Positions 8,795-17,339 of a stretch of 21,312 nucleotides of DNA are shown here, piece by piece. The translations under genes were made by a program, and so were the position numbers. The stretch spans positions 17,716 to 39,027 of the forward strand of contig SZWC01007371.1 in NCBI GenBank assembly GCA_023375785.1, written 5' to 3'. The notes below the pieces were generated by a model, which saw only the letters and a program-made list of their open reading frames with translations, did no database searches and had not been told where the DNA came from. The first letter of the stretch is position 1. The number at the start of each line of letters is the position of its first letter. The stretch comes from Penium margaritaceum. Its lineage: Eukaryota; Streptophyta; Zygnematophyceae; Desmidiales; Peniaceae.

Positions 8795-10228
8795 CTTCCT
8801 GCTGCACCACGAGACCGCTACACCTGCGAGGAAGAACTCATAGCCTGAAGTGGACTTCCTCTTGTCCACATCGCCGGCGTAGTCCGCGTCAGTGTAGCAG
8901 ACCAGCCGCAAGGGGTCTGACCTCCCCTTCCAATCGTACTTCAGGCGCGCGTGCTGTGTTGCCTGCAAGTACCGGAGGGTGCACTTTGCCGCCTTCCAAT
9001 GTAGTGGCCTAGTGTTGGCCACATACCTACTGTCATGACCCACCACGTAGGCCAAGTCCGTTCGAGTCGCCAGCATGGCATACATCAGGCTGCCCACCAC
9101 AGATTGGTAGGGCACCTCCGCCATGTCCTCCTTCCCCTTTTTAGTTTGCGGCGCCATCGCCGCACTCAGCTCGCAGCTTGTGGAGAACGGACTGCCCACT
9201 GGTTTGCAGTCCTCCATGCCGTACCGCTTCACGACCTCGGCCATGTACTTGGCCTGCCCCAGCTCAAGCGTGCGCGCCCTCCGGTTCCGGGTGATGCTCA
9301 CCCCGAGGTAGTACTCCAGCTCCCCCATATCCGTCATCTTAAATCTGCTGCTGAGCTGCTACTTGAGCTATTGCAAAGCCGCCAGATCTGATGAACATAG
9401 GATCAGGTCGTCCACGTAGAGTGCGACAATCTGATGGAGTCCGTTGCTGCGCCGCACGTATACACTGTGGTCTGACTCACAGCGCTTGAAGTCGAGCTCC
9501 GCCATGTAGCCGTCCATCTGCTGGTACCAGCACCTGGGCGCCTGTTTTAGCCCGTACAAGGCCTTCCGCAGCTTGCACACCTTGCCCTCCGGCGAATCCA
9601 CCCCCTCCGGCACCTCGAGGTAGATCTCCTTGTCGATGATGCCATTCAGGAATGTTGTCTTGACATCCATTTGGTGGATCTCCATGTCCTTTGCGGCTGC
9701 CATTGTGAGGATCGTCTGGATGCTTGTGAACTTGGCAACGGGCGCAAACGTCTCATCGTAGTGTTCGCCTTTCCGCTGCGCGTACCCCTTCGCCACAATC
9801 CGCGCCTTATACTTGTCCACCTTGCTGTCCTTGGTGAGCTTCACCTTGAACACCCACTTGGAGCTGTTCACCTTCGCCCCCTCAGGCCGATCCACCAGCT
9901 CCCAAGTGTCGTTCTCAGCAAGGGACGCAAGTTCAGATTTCATTACTTCGCCCCACTGCTGCCCGTCAGGCCGTGCAAGCGCCTCTTGCATAGTTGTCGG
10001 CTCCGTTGCAGCTTCCATCATGCACCGCGCCATGCCGAACCAGCGGCCCGTGCTCGCGTCATACCGCTCTGTCGCATTCCGTTGCCTCCGGCTGCTACTC
10101 AGCGACCTTGCTGACGTCGGCTGCTGGTCCTGCTGCTGCTCTACTACAACGTTTTCCTCGGCCGCGGGCTCCCCCACGTTGGCTGCTGCGTCCTGCGCTC
10201 CAGCGGGACCTGCACCTGCTGCCTTGCC
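8795..10228 (-). other. copia-2 reverse transcriptase and RNase H N-terminal part
   Basis: After an Ala/Gln-rich linker, the RT motifs are SSKWVFKVKLTKDSKVDKYK, ARIVAKGYAQRKGEHYDETF, HQMDVKTTFLNG, ALYGLKQAPRCWY and the catalytic LYVDDLILCSS. Two close TAG stops (9368 and 9359) follow the active site. The frame then gives MTDMGELEYYLGVSI and the RNase H start CYTDADYAGDVDKRKSTSG. The TAG at 8792 follows SRK, where copia-3 has SRKQDC with Gln as CAG. Confidence 0.88.
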
Positions 10229-10363
10229 CTACTGCGCTCCAGCACCGTCATCCTTCGAGGCATCGATTTCTGTAGCCGCCGGCTCCTCCTCACGTTCAAG
10301 GAGATGGAACCACTCTCCCTGCTTTGGTGAGTGCGCTGCGTCGATGTTGTTGTTGCTGCTGCA

Positions 10364-11649
10364 TTAGCTCTGCTGCTCATCAAACGTGACGTCGCGGCTA
10401 GTGATGACGTCCTGTGTCCGTGGATCAAAGAGGCGGTATGCCTTGAGCGCACTCTCGTATCTGACAAACGCGTACGCCTTTGCACGCGGGTCCAGTTTGG
10501 AGTCTTTTCTTTCCGCGGCCTGTACCAATGCATGCGCCTTGCACCCGAACGCCTTTAGGTGCGCCACGCTTGGTTTGCGCCCACTCCAAGCCTCCTGCGG
10601 CGTCTTCCAGCCGCCCTTCCCTTTCAGCACTGCCGTTGGGTTGAGGTTGGTGATATAGCACGCCGTACTCACTACCTCGGCCCACAGGCTCCGTGGCAGT
10701 TTAGCGTCCACGAGCATCGTCCGCGCCATGGTGAGTAGCGTCTGGTTTGCTCGCTCCGCCACGCCATTAGACTGAGGCGTGTACGGAGTGGTCGGCTGCC
10801 TCTCAATCCTCTGCTCCTTCAGCCATCCTCCGCAGCCCAAGTACTTGCCGCCATTGTCACTGCGTAGCGCTCTGACCTTACGGCCAGTCTGCCTCTCCAC
10901 TGCTGCGACGTACTTCTTCATCTGGTCCAGCACCTCGCTGTTCCGCTTAAGAAATAAGACGTAGAGTTTTCTGCTGCAATCGTCGATGAAGGTGAAGTAC
11001 AGTGTGCCCCCAACGGACGGCGTCTTGATCGGTCCGCACACATCACTGTGCACAACCTCGAGAAAATTCTCGGCCCGCCGCTGTTCGTCTTCAAACAGCG
11101 TACGTTTTTCCTTGCCCACGATGCAAGGTTCGCACTTGTGCTTTGCAGAATCTGCTGCTGTGTTTGCTGCACCGGTGATGTTGAGGCCGCGAACCATGTC
11201 GCACTTCGCCATCTCTAGCACGACTGCGGATGATGAGTGTCCCAGCCGCCAATGCCACAGCTGCAGGTCTGCTCCCCCGCCTTTAGCGGGGTTGAGGACG
11301 CGTGCTTGTGGGTCCGCTACGTCTGCTGCCGAGGGGATGACTTTTGTTTCAATGATGTAGAGGCCTCCTTCGCGCTTCGCCTCGAGCACGACCTCGCCAC
11401 CGCCGTCCATCCGCACGACTGCACCTTTCTTGTAAAAGAGCAGTTCATACCCCTTGTTTGTCAAGCAGCTCACACTCAAAATGTCAGGCAGGCTGTGGAC
11501 ATGTTGCACATTTTGGATAACACATTGCGCCCTTTTACCACCAACCACCACCTCTACGTCCACATCACCTTGGCCGGCCGCAGGTTCAACCTTGTCATTG
11601 GCGGTCACCATGGAATTTGCAAATTTGGTGTAGTTGATGAACCCCACCT
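10364..11649 (-). other. copia-2 pre-integrase finger and integrase
   Basis: Numbered from the GTG at 11647, the HHCC finger is H132, H137, C172 and C175 (spacing 4-34-2). The catalytic residues are D202 in VVHSDVCGP, D264 in RSDNGGKY and E298 in SNGVAERANQT. Only 33 residues separate the last Asp and Glu, as in copia-3, compared with 35 in copia-1. The copia motif AYRLFDPRTQDVITSRDVTF lies near the end, just before the TAA at 10364. NGGKY replaces the usual NGGEY. Confidence 0.88.
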
Positions 11650-12514
11650 TCTCGACTTGGGTATGCTCTTCAGCACCTGAGTCGAGGCACCGCCGGTTTG
11701 CGCCCTTCAGGTCGTGGTTCTTCGTGCCATTGAGGAGCGCGTTCTTGCCTTTGGCGCCGTTGCCGCCAGCCTGTGCCTCCTCCGGACACTCCTTCGCCCA
11801 ATGGCCCTCCTTGCCACAGTTATGGCATGCACCCTTCTTGGTACCCTTCTTGTCACCACCCTTGCCGCCGCCTCGCTTGCCACTGCTGCTGCCACCCTAC
11901 GTTTTGGTGACAAGGGCAGTTGAGGATGATGAGGTCTCGCCACCGCTCCGACGGTGCACCTCGTTGCGGATGTACTCAGCGACTGCGCCGTAGGTGAGTT
12001 TATTCTCCTCCCAACCTCCCAACACGGTAATGAGAGGACCCCAACTGTCGAGTAGAGCCATGAGGAGCGCCATCGCCTACATCTTTGTGTCAATCTTCCA
12101 CCCCACATCATTGCATTGTGAGGCAAGAGACTGAATATGCTGCATGGCTGAAATGACGTCCTCACCCTCCTCGATCCTCACCGTCAAGAGTCGTTTCATT
12201 GCGAAGATCTTGTTGGGTAGGGATGTTGATTGGTGAATGGAGCAAAGCTTCTTCCACGCGTCAGTTGCCAGGTCACAGCCGTGGATGTAACCCCACTGAG
12301 ATTCATGCAGCGCCGACAATAGGAGCATCAGCACCTTCGTGTTCTTCTTCGCGAAGGTCGTCTTCTCCTCGTCCGTTGCGCTCGCATCTTGAATCTCCGT
12401 ACCCTTCATAAGCTCCAGTAGTCCCTTGTGCGCAAGGAAGAACTCAGAATGCCACTGCTTCAGCCCAAATCCAGGGCCGCCCATGTACTTTTGGATGGGC
12501 AAGGACTCCGGCTT
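11650..12514 (-). other. copia-2 gag and protease domains
   Basis: Gag reads GPGFGLKQWHSEFFLAHKG near its start, then the helical region with DAWKKLCSIHQS and the conserved KMxAMALLMALLDSWGPL, where x is the TAG at 12077. After the second TAG (11897) comes a Gly/Lys/Ser-rich stretch and a CCHC zinc knuckle CHNCGKEGHWAKEC (spacing 2-4-4) at about 11780-11822. The protease active site reads CLDSGAEEHTQ at about 11660-11690, with the catalytic Asp-Ser-Gly kept but GAEEH in place of the usual GATRH. Confidence 0.87.
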
Positions 12515-12648
12515 CTATGCTATACTGAACTTCTGCGATGGATAGTTTCAGAGTGCAACGACGACGTCGCCCGGAGCAGCACTCCCGTGCGTTGTGGAAG
12601 TCGTGAACGTCTTGGTAGGCAGGTCAGGGCTTTGGGCCCATAACCCTT
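12515..12648 (-). other. copia-2 leader between 5' LTR and gag
   Basis: This 134-bp stretch lies between the 5' LTR and the gag frame. The minus strand after the LTR reads AAGGGTTATGGGCCCAAAG, which I cannot match to an initiator-Met primer site like that of copia-1. The primer tRNA is therefore unknown. Part of a gag start (SIAEVQYSIE) seems to sit in a different frame at about 12520-12550. Confidence 0.5.
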
Positions 12649-13357
12649 TGTCAGGAATGCTGTCCTGGCGTGCCCTGAACCACCTAAGTGTGCATGGCTT
12701 CTTAGTGGAAAGAGACTTCCAAGGGAGGTGTGTGCTTTGGGTCGCCACAACACCAAGGGAGCAGAATTCTGGCAGAATGCAGATTGCAGAAACTGAGAAA
12801 GGCTAGGAATCATTCATCGTTAGTTATTTTGGTGAGATTACATCAGATTCGTATAGCCTGTGATCTAAGCTTTCCAACGCATCCAAGCACGCCCAAAACG
12901 GAGCAGTAGAGTCCCTGCTACGGCCGTCGAAGTAACCCTTGGTGGAGCCGCCCACCATGCTTTGCACGCTAGGCAACGGGAGGCGCTTCGACGATGATCC
13001 GTCGGAGCGTCTTTCCTCGCCCAGAAGTCAAGGAGAAGTTCATCCTGGTCAAGGAGGTCCCCCTGGTCACTTTGTTCATGCCCCTGGTGCATTTGGAGCT
13101 CGTTGGAGACGAACTCGGACCACCGCGGTGGAATAATCCCGTCACCAATGACACCCAGATTCCACCCGCCCACCACCCGAACTTCGGATGGGGCTAACTT
13201 TCTGAATTTTTGAGCAAATTGAGCAACTGAAAGCTTGAAACCACATGGAAAAATCCAGGGAGTCTAAATCTACAATCAGATCAGACATCCAACAACTCTC
13301 TAGTGGCTGAACCAGGAAAACGGCAAACGACATCCATGGCAGGGAGACTTTTTAACA
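12649..13357 (-). repeat. copia-2 5' LTR (709 bp)
   Basis: Starts TGTCAGGAATGCTG and ends TTTTTAACA on the plus strand, so both TG and CA ends are intact. It matches 7661-8364 closely. The sequence outside (13358 on) returns at once to the RT gene. Part of it (about 12845-13200) is also related to the copia-3 LTR. Confidence 0.88.
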
Positions 13358-13362
13358 GTGAC
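13358..13362. repeat. Target-site duplication, right copy (GTGAC)
   Basis: GTGAC lies immediately outside the copia-2 5' LTR and pairs with GTGAA at 7656-7660. It is also the coding sequence for the Val-Thr at the RT gene break. Dropping one copy rejoins the RT frame. Confidence 0.75.
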
Positions 13363-14835
13363 CCCTAGAAGGCCAGCCGGCATCTGTGCCACGGATTCCG
13401 GGAGAAAGATCTGACACTTGTGGGATTTGACCTCCATCCCAGTCTTCGCCAACCCAGCCTGCATTTCCGTGAACCGAGCCTCCAATATTGTCGCCGGCCC
13501 CATCAGGTAAGTGTCGTCCAAGTATACCATGACCTGCCCTCCATTTGCCATTGCTGTCTGAGCCACCTCAAGAGTGCCCTGTTGCGACAGTGCATATGAG
13601 AACTGGCCGATCGGGTCCCCTTGGCGAACTCCCCTCTCTGATCGTAGGACTACCGGCCTAGCCCCTCCCTGGTAGTACAAGTCCGACGGCTGATCGTAGA
13701 AGAGGGCTAGCGTGGGGATGAAGCGACCAAAGCCCCGATCTCGGAGTGCCTAAAAAATAGGCGCACGCTCAACTGAGTTGTACGCGTTTCATACATCAAT
13801 ACACAGCAATCCCCAATCTAGACACGCATCCAACTGCTCCGATATGGTGTGCACAATTTTCTCTGCTCCTGCCTGCACCCCAACCACCTGTTGCACTGGA
13901 GCCATCGCCATCTGCATCTCTCAGCGCTCAGTAGTGACCATCCACCGTGCTACTAGCCGCCACAACGCCTCTCCCACTGTTATGGGCTGAACCCCCCCAT
14001 CCGGCTTGGCCAAAGCAATGAGCTTGCTCACTGCCATGAATCTCCGTGCCCTCGGGTGCAGCAGACCTCAACAAATCGCCACCGTAAACCGGGCCAGCAC
14101 CCGTGTCTGTCTGTCGTCTCCCACCACTACGTTGCGTAGGTGATCAAACGTCAACCCTGATGGCCCAGCTACGGAACTGCGGCTGCTGTCGAGGAGAGCT
14201 CAGACATCGTCAACGTCCAGCACTCCTGCAGGCCCTAGGCGTGCTTCCTCTGCCACCCAAGCCAGGATCGGCCGCTCTGCCTTCGGATGCTTGGCCTTGA
14301 CCTCCTCTAGTATTGCTGGGCCGAGGGGGGGGGAGGGGGCTAGCGTTGAGTCTGCCAAGGCGTCACACTCTTTGGACGTACTTCCACGCCAAAAACTTGT
14401 CACTGCCCTTTGTAGTCGTTGTTCCTGAATCTCTGCCTCCGAATGTTGCAGTCGTCGTGGTGGGGGCGGGCTCCCTGCTGCCCGTGCATGAGCCATTGCC
14501 TCCTGCCACAACTCCTCCCATTCCCCAGCCTGAAACCTCGTTGTTAGGCCATTGATCCAATCCGCGTCAGACTCACGCCGATGCATAGGGTGTACCCTCA
14601 GGATGAGGCTGGGCATCGCATGGAGGAGGACGGGTCCCAAAACATCCTTTGGCCGCTCGATGCATAGGAATAGGGGTACTTCCATCGCCGCCTGCACTGC
14701 ATCCACGGCGCCAACAAGGATCCGTGAGAGCATGTGCAGGGGAAGCATCTCCGGCCCATACAGATGCCCCCAATCCACCCCCTCTGTCCAGCGCCACTCT
14801 TTTTCCCACCTCTGTCCCTCCCTCTCTGCAACCCT
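13358..14835 (-). pseudogene. Non-LTR reverse transcriptase, N-terminal and active-site half (5' of copia-2)
   Basis: One minus-strand frame from after a TAG at 14836-14838 carries a family N-terminal region (LLHAMPSLILR, GEWEELWQEA, LEEVKAKHPKAERP). RT motifs follow: GPSGLTFDHLR, SKLIALAKPDGGVQPITVGE, CIDV*NAYNSVER, SERGVRQGDPIGQFSYAL and the catalytic VYLDDTYLMG. It stops mid-gene at QMPAGLLGVT where copia-2 is inserted. In-frame stops are TGA 14200-14202, 14068-14070, 13921-13923 and 13789-13791, and TAG 13750-13752. The TGA at 13789 stands where the family usually has Arg. The element copies itself by target-primed reverse transcription, and its truncated 5' side suits a non-LTR insertion. 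Confidence 0.85.
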
Positions 14836-16738
14836 CTACTGCTTTTCCCCCTCCGTGCCTACATGCTACGGATGCTACCCCTGTGTGCCCTGGTGCTTTT
14901 GACGAGCTGGCTATTACTGCTGAGACCGTTGGGCCTGTTACTGCTGTTGTCGTGTCTGCTAACGCCGCTGCTGAACCTGCTACTGATGCTGGGTCTGCTG
15001 TTGCTGCCGCCGGGCCAGTTTTCACTAGGGCTACAGCTCGTGTGGAACCTGCACTGGTGTCCCCTCCTGCGGGTGTCGGGCTGGTGACTCCCTCACCTAT
15101 GGTGGTCCAGTCCGACCTGGTGGATCCTGCTGCTGCTGTTGTGAAGCCTGCTGCTGCGAGGGCTCTCCCCACTGCTGGCGTGGTGGCTGTCGCCGCTACT
15201 GCTAGGTGGCCTCCTGCTGATGGCGTCCACGCTCGTCCTCTCACTGCTGCTCCCCTACCACTACCGCACCGCCACCATCAACTCGGGGACTGCCGGGGAC
15301 CCTACGTGGTGATCGGCCCTTGCTCCTATGTGTCGACTGATCCTGGGTCGCCACACCCAGTGTACTCCGAGCTGTCAACGAGGTACCCTCCCGCGTCTGT
15401 GGAGGACTCCTGCTAGTCTGTAGTGGAGGTAACGCCAAAAGGGGCTGTCCTAGGGACTGTGGTTGTATTCTCCCACCGGCATCCTCCCGACCCCCACCCT
15501 CTTGATGCTCCTGTCCCATCGGTTCCCCAGCACCCGGCCTCTTCTGCCTAACCTAGCCTGGCCCACATGTGGTTTGACCACCTCACGGGCACGAGCTGGC
15601 CAGGGGGTCGGATATCTGTCACCTCCTGTCCCCCTCATTCCACCCCAAGACGTCGTCTGTGGTGTCTGACGCAGGAGGTCCGTACTTGCTCTCATGGCTC
15701 TCTTCGTGCCGTCCTCATCTGCCGTCAGAAGAAACCACTGGCGGAGGAACCTCCGCTAGTGGTTTCCTCCTCAACCACAGTGTGTGTCTGCTCCTCCTCT
15801 GTTGGACAAGCCTCTCCCCATGCTCCGAGGGCTGGTGCGGGTGCCGTGTTGGGGACCGGTGTGCCACCTGTCCTCCCCTCAGCCTCTGCCAGGTCCCCAG
15901 CTCCCGTCTTGCGCTCCTAGGATACCTCACCCCCACCCCCGCCACTATGAGCCTCCTATGCGGGACGGTCTCGCACGTGCCAGACCGCATCATGCCACTG
16001 GCATCGGAGGCCTCGAGCCTCCTGTTATAACTGCCTCGCCTGACATCTCCGTCATCACTCCACCTACCACCCCACCACCCCATACACCTGCTCGGTGTCA
16101 GCCATCCCTCCCGACACCCGGTGCTCGGCCAGCCACGCCTGCGGATCCGCCACCTCCGCCGTACTTGCCATACAAATCCTAATCAGGCGGACGCTCCCTG
16201 CCTCCTCCACCTGTACCTTTGAGGTCGGGTCCACCCGTCGCTGCTGAATCCTCCGTACAGCAGAATGAAAGCACCACCTACGATGGCTACGGTACCAGTG
16301 GGATTGTTGAGAGTCTTGCGACCACCCCTCGAAGCCGCATCCCATCCACGGCCATCGCAAAGGAGGCCCTCAATCAAAGATCACCTCAACTCTCGTCGGC
16401 TCATGTGCTTGTGGAGTCTCGAGAGTCGTGTCCTCTGCCTCCGTACCCACTTTCTCATAGCCGTTGACAACTAACCCAGCTCCTACCATGTCGTCTGGGG
16501 CCTGGGAGGCACCCGCTCCATCCTCCCTTGAGACCCCAAATGCTGGTCTACCCTCTTTCGCTGTTGGCACTAGTGGGTGTGGAGGCACCCTCAAGGATGC
16601 CTAGCTCTTGCTGATGCACGCTACCAATGTTTGGGGCAGCCAAGGGACACCAATGGTGGAGAGTGTGGAGCACAAGGATCACGGATGTGAGTGGGCAGAA
16701 CACGTCGCATTCAGTAGAACTGAATTTAAACACGATTT
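14770..16738 (+). pseudogene. Unrecognised Ala/Val/Pro/Ser-rich decayed ORF
   Basis: I do not recognise this product. Plus-strand frame 3 stays open from about 14770 to 15920 with only two stops (TAG 15414-15416, TAA 15549-15551). The reading then moves to frame 1 (about 15880-16467, one TAA at 16180-16182) and back to frame 3 (about 16467-16738, TAG at 16602-16604). Codons favour G or C first and T or C third (GCT, GTT, CCT), which suggests real past coding. The product would be disordered and low in complexity, Ala/Val/Pro/Thr-rich first and Pro/Ser-rich later. It has no zinc knuckle or polymerase motif. It points away from the RT gene and runs up to the copia-3 LTR. It could be a host gene fragment or an ORF of another mobile element. 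Confidence 0.45.
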
Positions 16739-17286
16739 TGTTAGTTAGCATAGTGAGATTACATCAGATCCTTATAGCCTGTGATCTAAGCTTTCCAACG
16801 CATCCAAGCACGCCCAAAACAGAGCAGTAGAGCCCCTGCTACGGCCGTCGAAGTAACCCTTGGTGGAGCCGCCCACCTTGCCTTGCACGCTAGGCAACGG
16901 GAGGCGCTTCGACGATGACCCGTCGAAGCGCCTTTCCTTGCCCAGAAGTCAAGGAGAAGTTCACCCTGGTCAAGGAGAGTCTTCTGGTTGCTTCCTTTAT
17001 GGCCCTGGTGCATTTGGAGGTCGTTGGAGACGAACTCGGATCACTGGTGGTGGATTATCCCGCCACCCATGGCGGGTACCAGATTCCACCCCCCCAACAC
17101 CCGAATTTCGGGCTAGGCTAACTTTCTGAATACTCACTCAAATCGAGCGATTCAAAGCTCAATCCTGCATGGAAAACTCCAAGGAATCCAAATCTAAAGT
17201 CATATCAGGTGTTCGACCACTCCTCAGTGGTCGAACCAGGTAGTACACTAAACGGCACTCATGGCAGGGGGCACACCATGTCAACA
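16739..17286 (-). repeat. copia-3 3' LTR
   Basis: The inner end is firm: GGCACACCATGTCAACA on the plus strand, giving TGTTGACATGG at the LTR start on the element's strand, directly after the polypurine tract. The outer end is less sure because the second LTR is outside. TGTTAGTTAGC at 16739 makes a TGTT...AACA terminal pair with the inner end, and homology with copia-2 LTRs begins near there. TGTTTGGGG at 16628 is an alternative. The core (16758-17121) is clearly related to 7840-8212 and 12836-13200. Confidence 0.75.
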
Positions 17287-17298
17287 ATCTCCCCCTTG
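17287..17298 (-). promoter_or_regulatory. copia-3 polypurine tract
   Basis: The minus strand reads CAAGGGGGAGAT directly before TGTTGACA, the textbook copia junction. It lies about 40 bp after the polyprotein stop. Confidence 0.8.
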
Positions 17299-17339
17299 CA
17301 CCGCAGCCTTGATGCCCTGTCCTTGGAACCTGTAGCATT

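Larger units (their letters stand above)
8408..12514 (-). pseudogene. copia-2 gag-pol polyprotein, disrupted
   Basis: A single frame of about 1,370 codons runs from just after the TAG at 12515-12517 to the stop at 8408, and holds gag, protease, integrase, RT and RNase H. Every domain is in the same frame, with no frameshift after 12514. Seven stops interrupt it: TAG 12077, TAG 11897, TAA 10364, TAG 10229, TAG 9368, TAG 9359 and TAG 8792 (first plus-strand base given). At 12077, 11897 and 8792 copia-3 has Gln. The original start codon is not visible. A reading SIAEVQYSIE lies in another frame just upstream (about 12520-12550), which suggests a frameshift near the N terminus. Confidence 0.9.
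7661..13357 (-). mobile_element. copia-2: complete Ty1/copia LTR retrotransposon, decayed
   Basis: A 5,697-bp element with both LTRs, a polypurine tract and one long gag-pol frame, on the minus strand. Boundaries come from the LTR match, from TG...CA ends (left copy mutated to TT) and from the GTGAA/GTGAC target duplication. The LTRs look about 95% alike by eye, more similar than those of copia-1, so it probably inserted later. It sits inside the non-LTR RT gene. Seven in-frame stops disable it. Confidence 0.9.

Noticed and set aside
12610..12648. TGGGCCCAAAGCC after the copia-2 5' LTR as a primer-binding site
   Set aside because: It begins with TGG but lies about 10 bases from the LTR end, and the implied tRNA end does not look normal, so I left the primer unassigned.
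14573..15244. Minus-strand Ala/Gly/Thr-rich ORF of 223 codons
   Set aside because: The plus strand of the same region has better codon bias and a longer open reading, and the RT frame covers its left part in another phase.
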